DNA of 55,295 bases from Aromatoleum buckelii (GCF_012910785.2 NZ_WTVH02000007.1:1-55295); one strand, 5' to 3'; counted from the first letter of the stretch, positions 21,857 to 35,477 are shown. Notes: generated by a model not told the origin, from the sequence alone. Program-made: numbers and translations.

Positions 21857-22906
21857 ATGCCCAGGGTGGTCTGGAAAGGCGCCATCGCCTTCGGTCTGGT
21901 TCATGTCCCGGTCGCTCTTTACCCCGCGAGCACCGCAAACCGGCTCGATCTCGATCTGCTCGACCGCCGCGATTTCGCCCCGGTCGGCTACCAGCGCATC
22001 AACAAGCGCACTGGTGAGCAGGTGTCGCCGTCGGACATCGTCAAGGGTTACCAGTACGAGGACGGCCAGTACGTCGTCGTTACCGACGAGGACTTCCGCG
22101 AGGCGAACGTCGAAGCGACGCAGACGGTGGAGATCGTCGGCTTCGTGTCGCAGGACGACATCCCGCCTTACTACTTCGATACGCCGTACTACCTCGAACC
22201 CGGGCGCCGTGGCGAGAAAGGCTATGCGCTGCTGCGCGAGACCATGCGCGCGACCCGCCGAGTCGCGCTTGCGCTGGTCGTGATCCGCAGCCGCCAGCAT
22301 CTGGCCGCGGTGATCCCGGTCGGCGCGGTGCTGCTGATGAACACGCTGCGCTTCGCCGACGAGATCCGCTCGGTGGACGAACTGAAGCTGCCGGACGAGA
22401 GCCTGAAGAAGCTCGGCGTGACCGCACGGGAGCTCGAGATGGCCGAGCGCCTCGTTGAAGACATGGTCGAGGACTGGGCGCCCGAACAGTACCGCGACAC
22501 CTACCGCGATGACCTGATGGCGCGCATCGAAGCCAAGATCGAGTCCGGGCGCACGCACGTCCTCGCCGAGACGCCGGCGAAGGAGCCAGCCGAGGCCGGG
22601 GCCGAGGTCGTCGACCTGATGGCGCTGCTCAAGCGCAGCCTCGAAGGACGCTCCCCCAGGCGCGCGGGTGGTAAGGCGCGCAGCGAAAATGAAGAGGAGG
22701 GGGCGGGCGCCGACGAGGATTCTGCGCGGCGACCGTCGCGCAGCGCTGGGCGCAAATCCGCGGCGAGCGGGGCATCGGCGAGGAAACCGGTGCCTCCCGG
22801 ACGGAGCACTGGTGCCGGGAAGACCGCGTCCCGCAATCCTGCCGGCGAGCCGGGCAAGGACGGCGGAGGTCGGGCAGCGGGTGAAACGCGGCGTCGGCGC
22901 GCATGA
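21857..22906 (+). CDS. ku: Bacterial Ku, DNA end-binding protein
   Basis: A 349-residue Ku homodimer subunit that binds double-strand ends and recruits LigD for non-homologous end joining. The family N-terminus MPRVVWKGAIAFGLVHVPVALY is clear, with DLLDRRDFAPVGYQRINKRTG and the ring-forming core up to about residue 255. A long lysine/arginine/serine-rich C-terminal extension (about 265-349) is present, as in Ku proteins with extra DNA-binding tails. The ATG at 21857 has GGAGAG 5 nt upstream. Its stop overlaps the ligD start (ATGA), so the two are co-translated. Confidence 0.96.
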   Translation: MPRVVWKGAIAFGLVHVPVALYPASTANRLDLDLLDRRDFAPVGYQRINKRTGEQVSPSDIVKGYQYEDGQYVVVTDEDFREANVEATQTVEIVGFVSQDDIPPYYFDTPYYLEPGRRGEKGYALLRETMRATRRVALALVVIRSRQHLAAVIPVGAVLLMNTLRFADEIRSVDELKLPDESLKKLGVTARELEMAERLVEDMVEDWAPEQYRDTYRDDLMARIEAKIESGRTHVLAETPAKEPAEAGAEVVDLMALLKRSLEGRSPRRAGGKARSENEEEGAGADEDSARRPSRSAGRKSAASGASARKPVPPGRSTGAGKTASRNPAGEPGKDGGGRAAGETRRRRA

Positions 22907-25656
22907 AGCGAAGCGAGTCCGGCAAGGCCCGCGCAGGTGACCCGCTTGCGCGCTACCGCGCGATGCGCGACTTCGGCGCGACGCCGGAGCCGGGCGGCAA
23001 TACCATTCCGGGCAAGGCCGAAGACGCGCTGACCTTCACGGTGCAGCGTCACGCCGCGCGTCGGCTGCATTACGACTTCCGTCTTGAACTCGACGGCGTG
23101 CTCAAGAGCTGGGCGGTGCCGAAAGGTCCGAGCCTCGACCCGTCCGAGCGCCGGCTTGCGGTCGAAACCGAGGACCATCCGCTCGACTACGGTGACTTCG
23201 AAGGCGTGATTCCGGCCAAACAGTACGGCGCAGGCGAAGTCGTCCTGTGGGATCGCGGGTGCTGGTCGACCGACTCGCCCGATCCGGCCGCCGATCTCGC
23301 TCGCGGAAAGCTCAAGTTCCGTCTCGACGGCGAGAAGCTGCAGGGAGGCTGGACGCTCGTGAGGATGCGCGCGAAGGCAGGTGAAGAGGACAGCGAAGGT
23401 CCTCACAACTGGCTGCTGATCAAGGAGGACGACGACGAGGCCCGTGTCGGCGACGAGGCCGAGATCACCGTGACCCGGCCGGGCAGCGTGAAGCACGTCG
23501 ACGAACGGGCCGGGCGGCGCGAAACGGGGGCGACAAAGCCCGTGTCTGCCCCCGCCGAAAGTCGACGAATGCGCAAGGCCCCTCGGGCAGGCGCAACCGC
23601 AGCCGAAGGAAAAATGGCGAAACCGGCAAAACGCGGCCACGCCGCGCTGCCCGCTTTCATCACACCGCAGCTCGCGAGCCTTGTGAACGAGCCGCCGCCC
23701 GGGGAAGGCTGGGTGTACGAGATCAAGTACGACGGCTATCGCATCCTGGCGCGTCTCCAGGCGGGAACCGTCACGCTCTACACGCGCAACGGCCAGGACT
23801 GGACGCACCGCATGCCGCAGCTCGCGAAGGCGCTCGCGGCGCTGCAACTCGATGACAGCTGGCTCGACGGCGAGATCGTCGTCAATGGCGATGATGGTTT
23901 GCCGGATTTCCAGGCGCTGCAGAACGCGTTCGCACAGGGTGCGTCCGGCCGGATCGTCTATTACCTGTTTGACGCACCGTGGCTGTCCGGAGACGAGCTG
24001 GCGCCCCTGCCGCTCGTCGAGCGCAAGCGCCGGCTCGCCGCTGCGCTCGCCGGCGGCGAGGGCGGGCCGATCGTGTACAGCGAGCATTTCGCCGGCGACG
24101 TCGGGGCCGCGCTCGAGCAGGCCTGCCACCTCGGTATGGAAGGGCTGATCGGCAAGCGCGGCGATGCGCGTTACGTCGCGGGCCGCAGTCGCAGCTGGAT
24201 CAAGCTGAAATGCCGGCCGCGGCAGGAGTTCGTCATCGGCGGCTACACCGAGCCGGGAGGCGCCCGGGAAGGCTTCGGCGCGCTGCTCGTCGGGCTGTAC
24301 GACGACGCCGGCGCGCTGAATTATGCTGGCAAGGTCGGCACGGGCTTCGATCGGGAGACGCTCGAAGGGCTCGCCCGCCAGCTCGCCGCGCTCGAGCGCC
24401 ACGACTCGCCGTTCGCCCGCAAGCCGCGTGGCGCTGGCCAGCACTGGGTGCGTCCGACGCTCGTCGCCGAAGTCGAATACGCCGGCTGGACGCGTGACAA
24501 CCTGTTGCGCCAGGCAGCATTCGTCGGATTGCGCGAGGACAAGCCCGCCCATACGGTGCAGGACGAGGTCCCGCTGAGTTCCGATGTGACAGCGCAGGCG
24601 GAACAACCGTGGTCGCGGGCGGAGTCGTCGCGGCAGAAGAAAAAAACCTCGAAGGAGCCTGGCGGGCCGGCAAAGACGAAGGCGAAGGCGAAGGCGAACA
24701 CGCCTTCGGCCCCGGATGGAGTGCGCGTTGCCGGCATCGTCATCACGCACCCCGAGCGCGTCGTCTGGCCGGACGCTGGCCTGACGAAGGCCGATCTCGC
24801 GCATTACTACGAAGACATCGCGCCATGGCTGCTGCCGCACGTCGCAAGCCGTCCGCTGAGTCTGCTGCGCTGTCCGGATGGCAGCGAGGCGGAGTGTTTT
24901 TTCCAGCGGCACATGGGGCAGGAGCGGCCCGGCGGAGTCGAAAGCTTCATCTGGGAGTCTTCGAAAGACCGCCGCAGCTATCTGTACGTGACGGATCTCG
25001 AAGGGGTGATCGGCATGGTCCAGCGCGGCGTCGTCGAATTCCATACCTGGGGCTCGACGATGCCGCGCGCGGACCGGCCGGACCGGATCACGATCGATCT
25101 CGACCCGGGGCCGGAACTGGCGTGGGCGCGAGTCGTCGAAGCGGCGCAGCTGGTGCGCGGGCTGCTCAAAGAGCTCGGGCTCGCCAGTTTCGTGAAGACG
25201 ACCGGCGGCAAAGGTCTGCACGTCGTCGTGCCCTTGCGCCGCGGTCATCAATGGGGCGACGTCAAGCGCTTTGCGAAAGCCTTCGCGACTCACCTCGCAC
25301 GCATCCTGCCGGACCGCTTCACCGCGACCATGGCCAAGAACCAGCGGGCTGGAAGGATTTTCGTCGATTACCTGCGCAACGACGCGGGGGCGTCGGCGAT
25401 CTGCGCGTATGCCGCGCGGGCGCGCCCGGGCGCTCCGGTATCGACCCCGCTCGCGTGGGACGAGCTCGGGCCGGAACTGAAACCAGGCGCGTTCACGATC
25501 CTCACCGTTGCGGACCGGCTCGCCCGGCTGCGCGAGGATCCGTGGCGCGATTACGCCCAGCAGCGCTTCGTGCTGACCGGCAAAATGTGGGAGGCACTCG
25601 GCGAGACGCCGCCGCGCAAGACCCCGAACCAAGCGCAGCAGCGCGACTCTGACTGA
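22903..25656 (+). CDS. ligD: Multifunctional NHEJ ligase LigD (phosphoesterase-ligase-polymerase)
   Basis: A 917-residue three-domain enzyme. Order: 3'-phosphoesterase domain at about residues 12-165 ([39 protein letters not shown]), a basic Ala/Lys-rich linker, the ATP-dependent ligase domain at about 245-545 with nucleotidyl lysine K275 in EIKYDGYR, a second basic linker, and the primase-polymerase domain from about 607 ([20 protein letters not shown] ... [15 protein letters not shown]). With Ku it can trim, fill and seal broken ends. Domain order is that of Pseudomonas-type LigD. It overlaps ku by 4 bp. Confidence 0.97.
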   Translation: MKRSESGKARAGDPLARYRAMRDFGATPEPGGNTIPGKAEDALTFTVQRHAARRLHYDFRLELDGVLKSWAVPKGPSLDPSERRLAVETEDHPLDYGDFEGVIPAKQYGAGEVVLWDRGCWSTDSPDPAADLARGKLKFRLDGEKLQGGWTLVRMRAKAGEEDSEGPHNWLLIKEDDDEARVGDEAEITVTRPGSVKHVDERAGRRETGATKPVSAPAESRRMRKAPRAGATAAEGKMAKPAKRGHAALPAFITPQLASLVNEPPPGEGWVYEIKYDGYRILARLQAGTVTLYTRNGQDWTHRMPQLAKALAALQLDDSWLDGEIVVNGDDGLPDFQALQNAFAQGASGRIVYYLFDAPWLSGDELAPLPLVERKRRLAAALAGGEGGPIVYSEHFAGDVGAALEQACHLGMEGLIGKRGDARYVAGRSRSWIKLKCRPRQEFVIGGYTEPGGAREGFGALLVGLYDDAGALNYAGKVGTGFDRETLEGLARQLAALERHDSPFARKPRGAGQHWVRPTLVAEVEYAGWTRDNLLRQAAFVGLREDKPAHTVQDEVPLSSDVTAQAEQPWSRAESSRQKKKTSKEPGGPAKTKAKAKANTPSAPDGVRVAGIVITHPERVVWPDAGLTKADLAHYYEDIAPWLLPHVASRPLSLLRCPDGSEAECFFQRHMGQERPGGVESFIWESSKDRRSYLYVTDLEGVIGMVQRGVVEFHTWGSTMPRADRPDRITIDLDPGPELAWARVVEAAQLVRGLLKELGLASFVKTTGGKGLHVVVPLRRGHQWGDVKRFAKAFATHLARILPDRFTATMAKNQRAGRIFVDYLRNDAGASAICAYAARARPGAPVSTPLAWDELGPELKPGAFTILTVADRLARLREDPWRDYAQQRFVLTGKMWEALGETPPRKTPNQAQQRDSD

Positions 25657-25681
25657 AACCCTCCGCGGAACCGCAAGGCCC

Positions 25682-27253
25682 ATGAAAAATCTCGTATTCG
25701 ACAACCGTTTCGTCCACGAACTGCCCGGTGATCCGAACCCGTCGCCGGATGTGCGCCAGGTCCACGGCGCCTGCTACTCGCGCGTAATGCCGACGCCGGT
25801 CAGCGCGCCGCATCTGATCGCATGGTCGCCCGAAGTCGCGGCGCTGCTCGGGTTCGATGAGTCGGACGTGCGCTCGCCCGAATTCGCCGCGGTCTTTGCC
25901 GGCAACGCGCTGATGCCGGGAATGGAGCCGTATGCCGCCTGTTATGGCGGCCACCAGTTCGGCAACTGGGCGGGCCAGCTCGGCGACGGCCGCGCGATCA
26001 CGCTCGGCGAAACGGTCCCCACGCAGGGCGACGGGCGCAGCGGGCGCTGGGAGCTGCAGCTCAAGGGTGCCGGCCCCACGCCGTACTCGCGCCACGCCGA
26101 CGGCCGGGCGGTGCTGCGCTCGTCGATCCGCGAATTTCTCTGCAGCGAGGCGATGCACCACCTCGGCGTGCCGACGACGCGCGCGCTGTGCCTCGTCGGC
26201 ACCGGCGAAAAAGTCGTCCGGGACATGTTCTACGACGGCCGACCGAAAGCCGAGCCGGGAGCGGTCGTGTGTCGCGTCGCGCCGTCGTTCATCCGCTTCG
26301 GCAATTTCGAGATCTTCACATCACGCGGCGACGAGGCGCTGCTGACGCGCCTCGTCGATTTCACGATCGCGCGTGACTTTCCCGAGTTCGGGGGCGAACC
26401 GGCAACGCGCCGTGCCGAGTGGTTTCGCATGGTGTGCGAACGCACGGCACGAATGATCGCTCAGTGGATGCGCGTCGGTTTCGTGCACGGCGTGATGAAC
26501 ACCGACAACATGTCGATCCTCGGCCTGACGATCGATTACGGCCCGTATGGCTGGATCGACAATTTCGATCCGGGCTGGACACCGAACACGACCGATGCCG
26601 GCGGTAAGCGCTACCGCTTCGGCAACCAGCCGCACATCGCCCATTGGAACCTGCTCCAGCTCGCGAATGCGCTGTATCCCGTGTTCGGCGCGGCCGAACC
26701 GCTGCACGAGGGGCTGGACCTTTACGCCCGGGTCTTCGACGAAGAAAACCGCCGCATGCTGGCCGCAAAACTCGGCTTCGAGGCGTTCGGCGACGAGGAT
26801 GCCGCGCTCGTCGAGACGCTGCACGCGCTGCTGACGCGGGCCGAAGTCGACATGACGATCTTCTTCCGCGGCCTCGCGTCGCTCGATCTTGAGGCGCCTT
26901 CGATCGATCCGTTGCGCGACGCATTCTATTCGGTGGAGAAAGCCGCCGCTGCCGAGCCCGAGATGAACAGCTGGCTCGCCGCGTACGCGAAGCGGGTGAA
27001 GCAGGAGCGGACGCCTGCCGATCGACGCCGCGTTCGCATGAACGCCGCCAATCCGCGCTTCGTGCTGCGAAACTACCTCGCGCAGGAAGCGATCGACGCT
27101 GCCGAACAGGGGGACTATGCGTTGATTTCCGAGCTGCTCGACGTCATGCGCCATCCGTACGACGAGCAGCCGGGGCGCGAGCGATTCGCCGCCAAGCGGC
27201 CGGACTGGGCACGCAACCGTGCCGGCTGTTCGATGCTGTCGTGCAGCTCGTGA
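25682..27253 (+). CDS. selO: Protein adenylyltransferase SelO (YdiU/UPF0061)
   Basis: A 523-residue pseudokinase that transfers AMP to hydroxyl side chains of proteins and is linked to redox stress. Family stretches seen: [60 protein letters not shown] (catalytic and metal-binding loops), and SMLSCSS at the very end. The cysteine third from the C-terminus occupies the place of selenocysteine in vertebrate SELENOO. It starts 25 bp after ligD and ends convergent with smpB. Confidence 0.96.
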   Translation: MKNLVFDNRFVHELPGDPNPSPDVRQVHGACYSRVMPTPVSAPHLIAWSPEVAALLGFDESDVRSPEFAAVFAGNALMPGMEPYAACYGGHQFGNWAGQLGDGRAITLGETVPTQGDGRSGRWELQLKGAGPTPYSRHADGRAVLRSSIREFLCSEAMHHLGVPTTRALCLVGTGEKVVRDMFYDGRPKAEPGAVVCRVAPSFIRFGNFEIFTSRGDEALLTRLVDFTIARDFPEFGGEPATRRAEWFRMVCERTARMIAQWMRVGFVHGVMNTDNMSILGLTIDYGPYGWIDNFDPGWTPNTTDAGGKRYRFGNQPHIAHWNLLQLANALYPVFGAAEPLHEGLDLYARVFDEENRRMLAAKLGFEAFGDEDAALVETLHALLTRAEVDMTIFFRGLASLDLEAPSIDPLRDAFYSVEKAAAAEPEMNSWLAAYAKRVKQERTPADRRRVRMNAANPRFVLRNYLAQEAIDAAEQGDYALISELLDVMRHPYDEQPGRERFAAKRPDWARNRAGCSMLSCSS

Positions 27254-27334
27254 TGTTCTGGGCTCCGTCCCGGCTCCCCAGAGCGGAGGTCGACGAAGGC
27301 GGTCGTACGGAGGTGCGCGAAACGCGCGCGACGT

Positions 27335-27781
27335 TCAGGTCTTGGCGCGCATCAGCCGCGCCTTGTCGCGCTCCCAGTCGCGTTCCTTCTCGGACTCGCG
27401 CTTGTCGTATTGCTTCTTGCCTTTCGCCAGCCCGATCGTCGCCTTGATGCGACCTTTCGCGTAATGCAGGTCGAGCGGCACGAGCGTGAAGCCGGCGCGC
27501 TCGACCTTGCCGATCAGCTTCGCGATCTCCTTCGCGTGCATCAGCAGCTTGCGGGTGCGCACCGGATCTGTCTTGACGTGAGTCGAGGCGCTTTGCAGCG
27601 CACTGATGTGCATGCCGAGGATGAACAGCTCCTCGCCGCGCAGGATCACGTACGCTTCCTTGATGTTCGCACGCCCGGCCCGGATCGCCTTGACTTCCCA
27701 CCCTTCCAGGACGAGCCCGGCCTCGTACTTCTCTTCGATGAAGTAGTCATGGAAGGCCTTGCGGTTGTCGATGATGCTCAT
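27335..27781 (-). CDS. smpB: SsrA-binding protein SmpB
   Basis: A 148-residue RNA-binding protein that loads tmRNA onto stalled ribosomes for trans-translation. It begins [22 protein letters not shown] and includes [19 protein letters not shown] and the basic C-terminal tail [20 protein letters not shown] needed for accommodation. The frame extends 11 codons upstream, but the ATG at 27781 gives the usual N-terminus. It is divergent from ratA with about 110 bp between, a very common proteobacterial arrangement. The tmRNA gene itself is not in the window. Confidence 0.97.
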   Translation of the reverse strand: MSIIDNRKAFHDYFIEEKYEAGLVLEGWEVKAIRAGRANIKEAYVILRGEELFILGMHISALQSASTHVKTDPVRTRKLLMHAKEIAKLIGKVERAGFTLVPLDLHYAKGRIKATIGLAKGKKQYDKRESEKERDWERDKARLMRAKT

Positions 27782-27889
27782 GGGCTTGTCGTGGATCCTT
27801 GGCGTGTGCTTCAAGCCGGCGCCGGCCGCGCGGCTTGCGGTAGAATCGCGGATTTTAGCAGTTCGGCGCCGAGGCCGTCCCTATCCCCA

Positions 27890-28327
27890 ATGGCTGACGT
27901 CAAGAAGCTGGTCCTGGTCGAGTTCACGCCTGCGCAGATGTTCGAGCTCGTCGATCGCTGCGAGGACTACCCGCAATTCCTGCCGTGGTGTGGCGGCACG
28001 GAGGTGCATGCGCGCACGGAAAAAGTCACTGTCGCGACGCTGCACATCAACTATCACGGGCTCAAGGCGCATTTCAGCACGCAGAACGAGAAGCTCGCGC
28101 CGGTGAAAATGCTGATCCGGCTCAGGGACGGTCCGTTCAAGCATCTCGACGGCAACTGGCATTTCACGCCGCTCGGCGAGAGCGCGTGCAAGATCGAGTT
28201 CAACCTGCACTACGAATTCTCGAACCGGCTGCTGGAAAAGGCGCTCGGGCCGGTGTTCAATCACATCGCGAACACCTTCGTCGATTCGTTCGTGAAACGG
28301 GCGAACCAAGTCTATCCAAAGAGCTGA
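27890..28327 (+). CDS. ratA: RatA-type START/polyketide-cyclase family protein
   Basis: A 145-residue START-like lipid-binding fold protein related to yeast Coq10 and E. coli RatA. Seen: MADVKKLVLVEFTPAQMFELVDRCEDYPQFLPWCGG... and the ending ALGPVFNHIANTFVDSFVKRANQVY. E. coli RatA was reported to interfere with 70S assembly, while the Coq10 relationship suggests a quinone-related role; the sequence does not decide between them. The ATG at 27890 is the family start although the frame is open upstream. Divergent from smpB, and 2 bp before rnfH. Confidence 0.93.
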   Translation: MADVKKLVLVEFTPAQMFELVDRCEDYPQFLPWCGGTEVHARTEKVTVATLHINYHGLKAHFSTQNEKLAPVKMLIRLRDGPFKHLDGNWHFTPLGESACKIEFNLHYEFSNRLLEKALGPVFNHIANTFVDSFVKRANQVYPKS

Positions 28328-28329
28328 GC

Positions 28330-28653
28330 ATGGCCGATCTGATCACTGTCGAAGTCACCTATGCGTTGCCGCAGGTGCAGGAATTGCTGAAAGTGCGCGT
28401 GCCGGAAGGTGCGACCGTGCGCGACGCGATCGAAGCCTCGGGGATTCTTGCCAAGCATCCGGAAATCGACCTTGACGGGCCGAACAAGGTGGGCGTCTAT
28501 GCGAAGCTGACCCGGCTCGACACCCCGTTGCGTGACCGCGACCGCGTCGAAATCTACCGTCCGCTGATCGCCGACCCGAAGGCAGTGCGCAAGAAGCGCG
28601 CCGAGGAAGGCAAGGTCATGAAAAAAGGCGGCGGGCCGGCAGGCGAGGAGTAA
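28330..28653 (+). CDS. rnfH: RnfH family ubiquitin-like protein
   Basis: A 107-residue beta-grasp protein: ITVEVTYALPQVQELLKVRV, GATVRDAIEASGILAKHPEID, and LRDRDRVEIYRPLIADPKAVRKKRAEEG. The ratA-rnfH pairing is conserved across proteobacteria, but the molecular role is unclear. It starts 2 bp after ratA. The lysine-rich tail and KKGGGPAGEE end are not thiocarboxylate-type Gly-Gly ends. Confidence 0.92.
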   Translation: MADLITVEVTYALPQVQELLKVRVPEGATVRDAIEASGILAKHPEIDLDGPNKVGVYAKLTRLDTPLRDRDRVEIYRPLIADPKAVRKKRAEEGKVMKKGGGPAGEE

Positions 28654-28670
28654 CGCCGAGGGAGGAGTAA

Positions 28671-30719
<2,049 letters not shown>

Positions 30720-30738
30720 TTCGGCTCAGACGTTCTTG

Positions 30739-30756
30739 GGGCGGCTGCGGCCGCCC
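30739..30756 (+). terminator. Hairpin between guaB and guaA
   Basis: A perfect 7-bp GC stem (GGGCGGC / GCCGCCC) with a 4-nt loop is followed by TTCTCATTT and ends 20 nt before the guaA ATG. It may reduce read-through from guaB to guaA or simply be an intergenic hairpin. Confidence 0.4.
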
Positions 30757-30776
30757 TTCTCATTTCCGGTCCCGTC

Positions 30777-32342
<1,566 letters not shown>

Positions 32343-32457
32343 TTCTGCGTCCTCCACCCACTATCGCGGACTATCGCTAAGACCGATAACCTCATTGATT
32401 TCATGGGACTTTGCTCTTCACTGCTATCGATGACAATCGGTGCCAGCCAACTCAATT

Positions 32458-32639
32458 TGACGGTATTTTTGACGGTATTGTTGGAAAGGGCTGCGAGCGC
32501 GAGCAGCGTTTACCGTCAGCGGTAATCGGCGCTCCTGACGGTAAACTGCGGCTGAACGCCTTTCATGGCGCGGGTTTACCGTCTATCGTTTGATCGATGC
32601 CATCTGACGGTAAACCTTCAGGTCGGGTGACGGTAAACC
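32458..32639. repeat. Seven copies of TGACGGTAAAC upstream of the integrase (probable arm sites)
   Basis: Copies on the plus strand start at 32458, 32470, 32536, 32605 and 32628; inverted copies (GTTTACCGTC) are at 32508-32518 and 32574-32583. The two outer left copies read TGACGGTATT; the other five share GACGGTAAAC. The cluster fills most of the 314-bp gap between guaA and the integrase. Position, direct and inverted arrangement, and proximity to the attachment site match arm-type binding sites for the integrase or an excision factor. Confidence 0.8.
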
Positions 32640-32656
32640 GATGAGAGGTGGCCGCA

Positions 32657-33880
32657 ATGCTCACAGACGTCAAACTGAAGAGCCTCAAGCCAGCTGAGAA
32701 GGCGTACAAAGTCGCCGACCGCGACGCCATGTACGTCGTGGTGGCGCCGACAGGAGGCATCACGTTTCGGCTCGACTACCGCATCAACGGTCGCCGCGAG
32801 ACCTTGACACTTGGACGCTATGGGCCTGAAGGATTGTCCTTAGCCGAGGCAAGGGGGAAAGCGGTGGAGGCTCGCCGCCTGGCGGCCGAGGGAGTATCGC
32901 CTTCGGCAGAAAGGCGGAGGGCGAAGCGCAAGGCACGTGAGGCGAAGACCTTTGGGGACGCCGCGAGCGCCTGGCTCCAAGGTTATCGTATGGCCGACAG
33001 TACCCGCGCAATGCGCCAAAGCGTCCTCGAGCGCGACGTGCTGCCGAAATTCGGACGGCGAAAACTCGAGGAGATCACTGACGCCGACGTGCGTGACCTA
33101 TGCGATGCAGTGCTCAAGCGCGGCGCTCCAGCCACCGCGGTGCACGCCCGAGACGTTGTGAATCAGGTCTATCGCTGGGTGATCGAACGCGGCCAGAGGG
33201 TGAAGAACCCTGCCGAGATCGTTCGCCCTTCTTCGATAGCGACCTTTTTGCCGAAGGACCGTGCTCTGTCCGAAAAGGAAGTCGGCATCTTCTTGCTTGT
33301 CCTCGAAGAGGTGTCCACGCTGCCAACCATTCGCTTAGCGCTGCGTCTGCTCCTGCTGACACTCGTGCGCAAGGGCGAATTGCTGGCCGCGACCTGGGAT
33401 GAGGTCGATTTTATGAAAGCGGTCTGGACGATTCCGAAAGAACGGATGAAGGCGCGCCGGCCTCACAACGTGTATCTGTCACAGCAGGCTCTCGACATCC
33501 TCGTTGCGCTGAAAACCTGTGCGGGAGGGTCGTCCTACTTATTACCCTCCCGTTATGACGTCGACAAGCCGATCTCCAATGCGACCTTGAATCGGGTGAT
33601 TGATGTTGCAGTCGACCGGGCCATTGAACGCGCACTTCCATTGGAAAGGTTCACGGTGCATGACTTGCGCCGCACGGCTTCGACCCTGCTGCACGAGGCG
33701 GGATTCAATTCGGATTGGATTGAAAAGTGCCTCGCCCATGAGCAACGTGGGGTGAGGGCGGTCTACAACCGCGCCGAATATGCAGATCAGCGCCGTGACA
33801 TGCTGCAGCAGTGGGCCGATATGGTCGATAGCTGGGTGGTGGCACGCAGTAAGTCTGAGCCGTGTGCCCGAGCAAAATAG
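32657..33880 (+). CDS. P4-type tyrosine integrase
   Basis: A 407-residue site-specific recombinase. The N-terminal DUF4102 arm-binding domain (LTDVKLKSLKPAEKAYKVAD ... YRINGRRETLTLGRYGPEGL) is followed by a SAM-like core-binding domain and the catalytic domain with R238 (LVRKGELLA), H335 and R338 (VHDLRRTA), H361 (CLAHEQ) and nucleophile Y370 (VYNRAEY). All catalytic residues are present, so it is probably active. The open frame begins at a GTG at 32648; I prefer the ATG at 32657 because AGAGG lies 8 nt upstream. It catalyses insertion of the element at the guaA 3' end. Confidence 0.95.
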   Translation: MLTDVKLKSLKPAEKAYKVADRDAMYVVVAPTGGITFRLDYRINGRRETLTLGRYGPEGLSLAEARGKAVEARRLAAEGVSPSAERRRAKRKAREAKTFGDAASAWLQGYRMADSTRAMRQSVLERDVLPKFGRRKLEEITDADVRDLCDAVLKRGAPATAVHARDVVNQVYRWVIERGQRVKNPAEIVRPSSIATFLPKDRALSEKEVGIFLLVLEEVSTLPTIRLALRLLLLTLVRKGELLAATWDEVDFMKAVWTIPKERMKARRPHNVYLSQQALDILVALKTCAGGSSYLLPSRYDVDKPISNATLNRVIDVAVDRAIERALPLERFTVHDLRRTASTLLHEAGFNSDWIEKCLAHEQRGVRAVYNRAEYADQRRDMLQQWADMVDSWVVARSKSEPCARAK

Positions 33881-33897
33881 GCCCGCGATCGGCTTTT

Positions 33898-34230
33898 TCA
33901 TGCCCTCACGGGTCGCGCCCGCCGCTTGCGTACATCGGGTCCCGGAGCCGGCCCGAGTGCAGCGTCGCGCCGCGCGACGATCCAGGCGACGACCTCATCG
34001 TAGTCCCAGACGACGCAGCGCGACGTGAGGTTGAAGCGCTGTGGAAACTCACCTTTCTTCTCCAGCAGATAGATCGTTGAGTCCGCCAGCGGAACCATGC
34101 GGCGTAGCTCGTCGCGGCGGATGGTGCGTTTCAGGGGCAGCACCTTGGCCTCGTGAAGGGCACGACTGCCCGCAGGCCACTGATCAGGGGTTTGCTCCCC
34201 GATAGAAGAATCTTCGTGAGTATGGGTCAT
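33898..34230 (-). CDS. AlpA-like helix-turn-helix regulator
   Basis: A 110-residue DNA-binding protein. The core RRDELRRMVPLADSTIYLLE is the AlpA/excisionase-type helix-turn-helix, followed by KGEFPQRFNLTSRCVVWDYD and the EVVAWIVARRDA helix. Such proteins next to P4-type integrases control excision or element gene expression. The N-terminal ~35 residues (MTHTHEDSSIGEQ...) are an extension of unknown role. The start overlaps the end of the upstream gene by 4 bp (ATGA), so the two are co-translated. It converges on the integrase. Confidence 0.85.
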   Translation of the reverse strand: MTHTHEDSSIGEQTPDQWPAGSRALHEAKVLPLKRTIRRDELRRMVPLADSTIYLLEKKGEFPQRFNLTSRCVVWDYDEVVAWIVARRDAALGPAPGPDVRKRRARPVRA

Positions 34231-34802
34231 GGGGTGGCCTCCCTGCAGCCGGAATCTCCAGCGCCACCGAGGCGGAGAGTTGTGAGTTCGTTGTAACGAT
34301 CGAGGAAGAGATGCTTCGCTACGATGGGCGCAAGAGGTTGGATCGGGCGGGCGAGGGGCGAGGCCTGCGTCGTACCGATCCATGCGTCGTCGTGGGGTGG
34401 GTCGAGATCGCGCCGCGCGATGGCGCGTAATACGAGATCCGCGTACTTGACCGATGGCGGCAGGCAGGGCGGGGCGCCGAGGTCGGCCAGAATGTCTGCG
34501 GTCGTCTGGCTCTCGGCATTGAGGCACGCGGCGAGCAGTTTCCTGAGCGCATCTCCGGCGTGGAGGAGGAGCGCCGCCAGGGCGTCTTCGGGCGGCACGA
34601 TGGTGCTCGCCAGATAGTCGTGCTGCGCCACCGAATAGAAGGTGTGCGCGCGCCCCGCGAAGCAGCACGTGCTCGCGAGGACATGGGCGATGTCCCCGAT
34701 GCTTACCTGGCCCGGTGCTGTGTTTCCTCCACGGTCCTGACCGGCACCGATCCGGCCGGCGGTTCGGCGCATGACGTGCGCCGCCTGGGATTCATGTTTC
34801 AT
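34227..34802 (-). CDS. HD-like phosphohydrolase family protein with altered metal motif
   Basis: A 191-residue protein. The stretch SIGDIAHVLASTCCFAGRAH followed by TFYSVAQHDYLA matches the N-terminus of the small HD-domain phosphohydrolases of mobile elements, and VKYADLVLRAIARRDL matches the later ADxxLLxTExRDL element. At the place of the HD doublet the protein reads LLLHAGDALRKLL, so the canonical His-Asp metal pair is not preserved and it may be inactive or bind nucleotides only. Ribosome binding site AAGGAG lies 6 nt before ATG 34802. It overlaps the AlpA-like gene; one copy of the structured leader element lies about 480 bp upstream on the same strand. Confidence 0.65.
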   Translation of the reverse strand: MKHESQAAHVMRRTAGRIGAGQDRGGNTAPGQVSIGDIAHVLASTCCFAGRAHTFYSVAQHDYLASTIVPPEDALAALLLHAGDALRKLLAACLNAESQTTADILADLGAPPCLPPSVKYADLVLRAIARRDLDPPHDDAWIGTTQASPLARPIQPLAPIVAKHLFLDRYNELTTLRLGGAGDSGCREATP

Positions 34803-35477
34803 CTGTTTCTCCTTGCTGGCGTTCGTTGTCCGAATGGTCGATGCATGCCAAGGCCGGCCGACGGCGATTGCAGCGGTCGCAAGGCGGGGAATCAGGACGA
34901 GACGAAGTCAGAGCGGCGTGGAGAGCCGATCGACGAGCAAGGAAATGAGCGAGCGAGTCGCGTGAAGCGAGAGAGCGAGGCGTCCCCGCCGCGTCTCAAG
35001 GGGTGGCGTAGCGCTTTTGAGACGAGAGAAAAAAATACCGGCATGATCGCCGTTTGGCAAGTCCCGGCGAATTACCCAAGACGGGATGCTGCCGAGGTGT
35101 TGCCTAAGTTCCTGGTGCGATCTTTGATGTAAGTGGGCACCTGAATCGCCTCAGGATAGGTATGGCCGTAGGAGAGGCGCTCGGGGAAGGAGCCGGAGGG
35201 CGGGGGAGTAGGAGAACATCGGTCTCTCTTCGAAGAATGTCGGAGAGGCGTCTCCCACCGAGATCGACATGAATCGTGAGGCTGACCCCGGACCCGAAGG
35301 TCGTTCCGGTTACAGGGGCTGACCGGACGTTGAATATATTCGTAGGCGCCATACGCCGGCTCGTCAAGGGGCCGCTTCACAATGTGGCGATTGCGAGGTC
35401 CGGTTCTCTGTCGGTGGGTGGCGGCAAAGGAGTGGTCCCCGTGCGCACGACATCGTCAGCGTCGGCCGCGTGGACCT
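34803..35477 (-). other. 675-bp gap upstream of the HD-like gene; long untranslated leader region
   Basis: I find no convincing gene. On the minus strand, in order, it holds a TTGACG box (35362-35367), the pseudoknot element (35286-35326), several small hairpins including GGAGA/TCTCC, a 22-codon open frame at 35219-35151 preceded by GAGAGACC, and an 8-bp inverted repeat CGTCTCAA / TTGAGACG at 34992-35024. The arrangement suggests a long transcribed leader ending at the gene at 34802. Confidence 0.5.
35286..35326 (-). promoter_or_regulatory. Structured leader element, copy 1 (pseudoknot fold)
   Basis: Read on the minus strand: stem 1 CCGG/CCGG around the 13-nt loop TCAGCCCCTGTAA, linker AAC, stem 2 GACC/GGTC around TTCG, one C, then GGGG, which can pair with CCCC in the first loop. 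Thirty bases (35299-35328) are an exact inverted copy of 37432-37461. It lies between the kfrA-like gene and the HD-like gene and points toward the latter. Confidence 0.75.

Noticed and set aside
32360-32377. Tandem ACTATCGC after guaA, with a similar GGACTATCGCT at about 37209
   Set aside because: Short match that may be chance; not enough to claim a recombination core site.
35151-35219. 22-codon minus-strand open frame behind the leader element, preceded by GAGAGACC
   Set aside because: Could be a leader peptide, but too short to support without conservation; kept only as a note in the gap entry.
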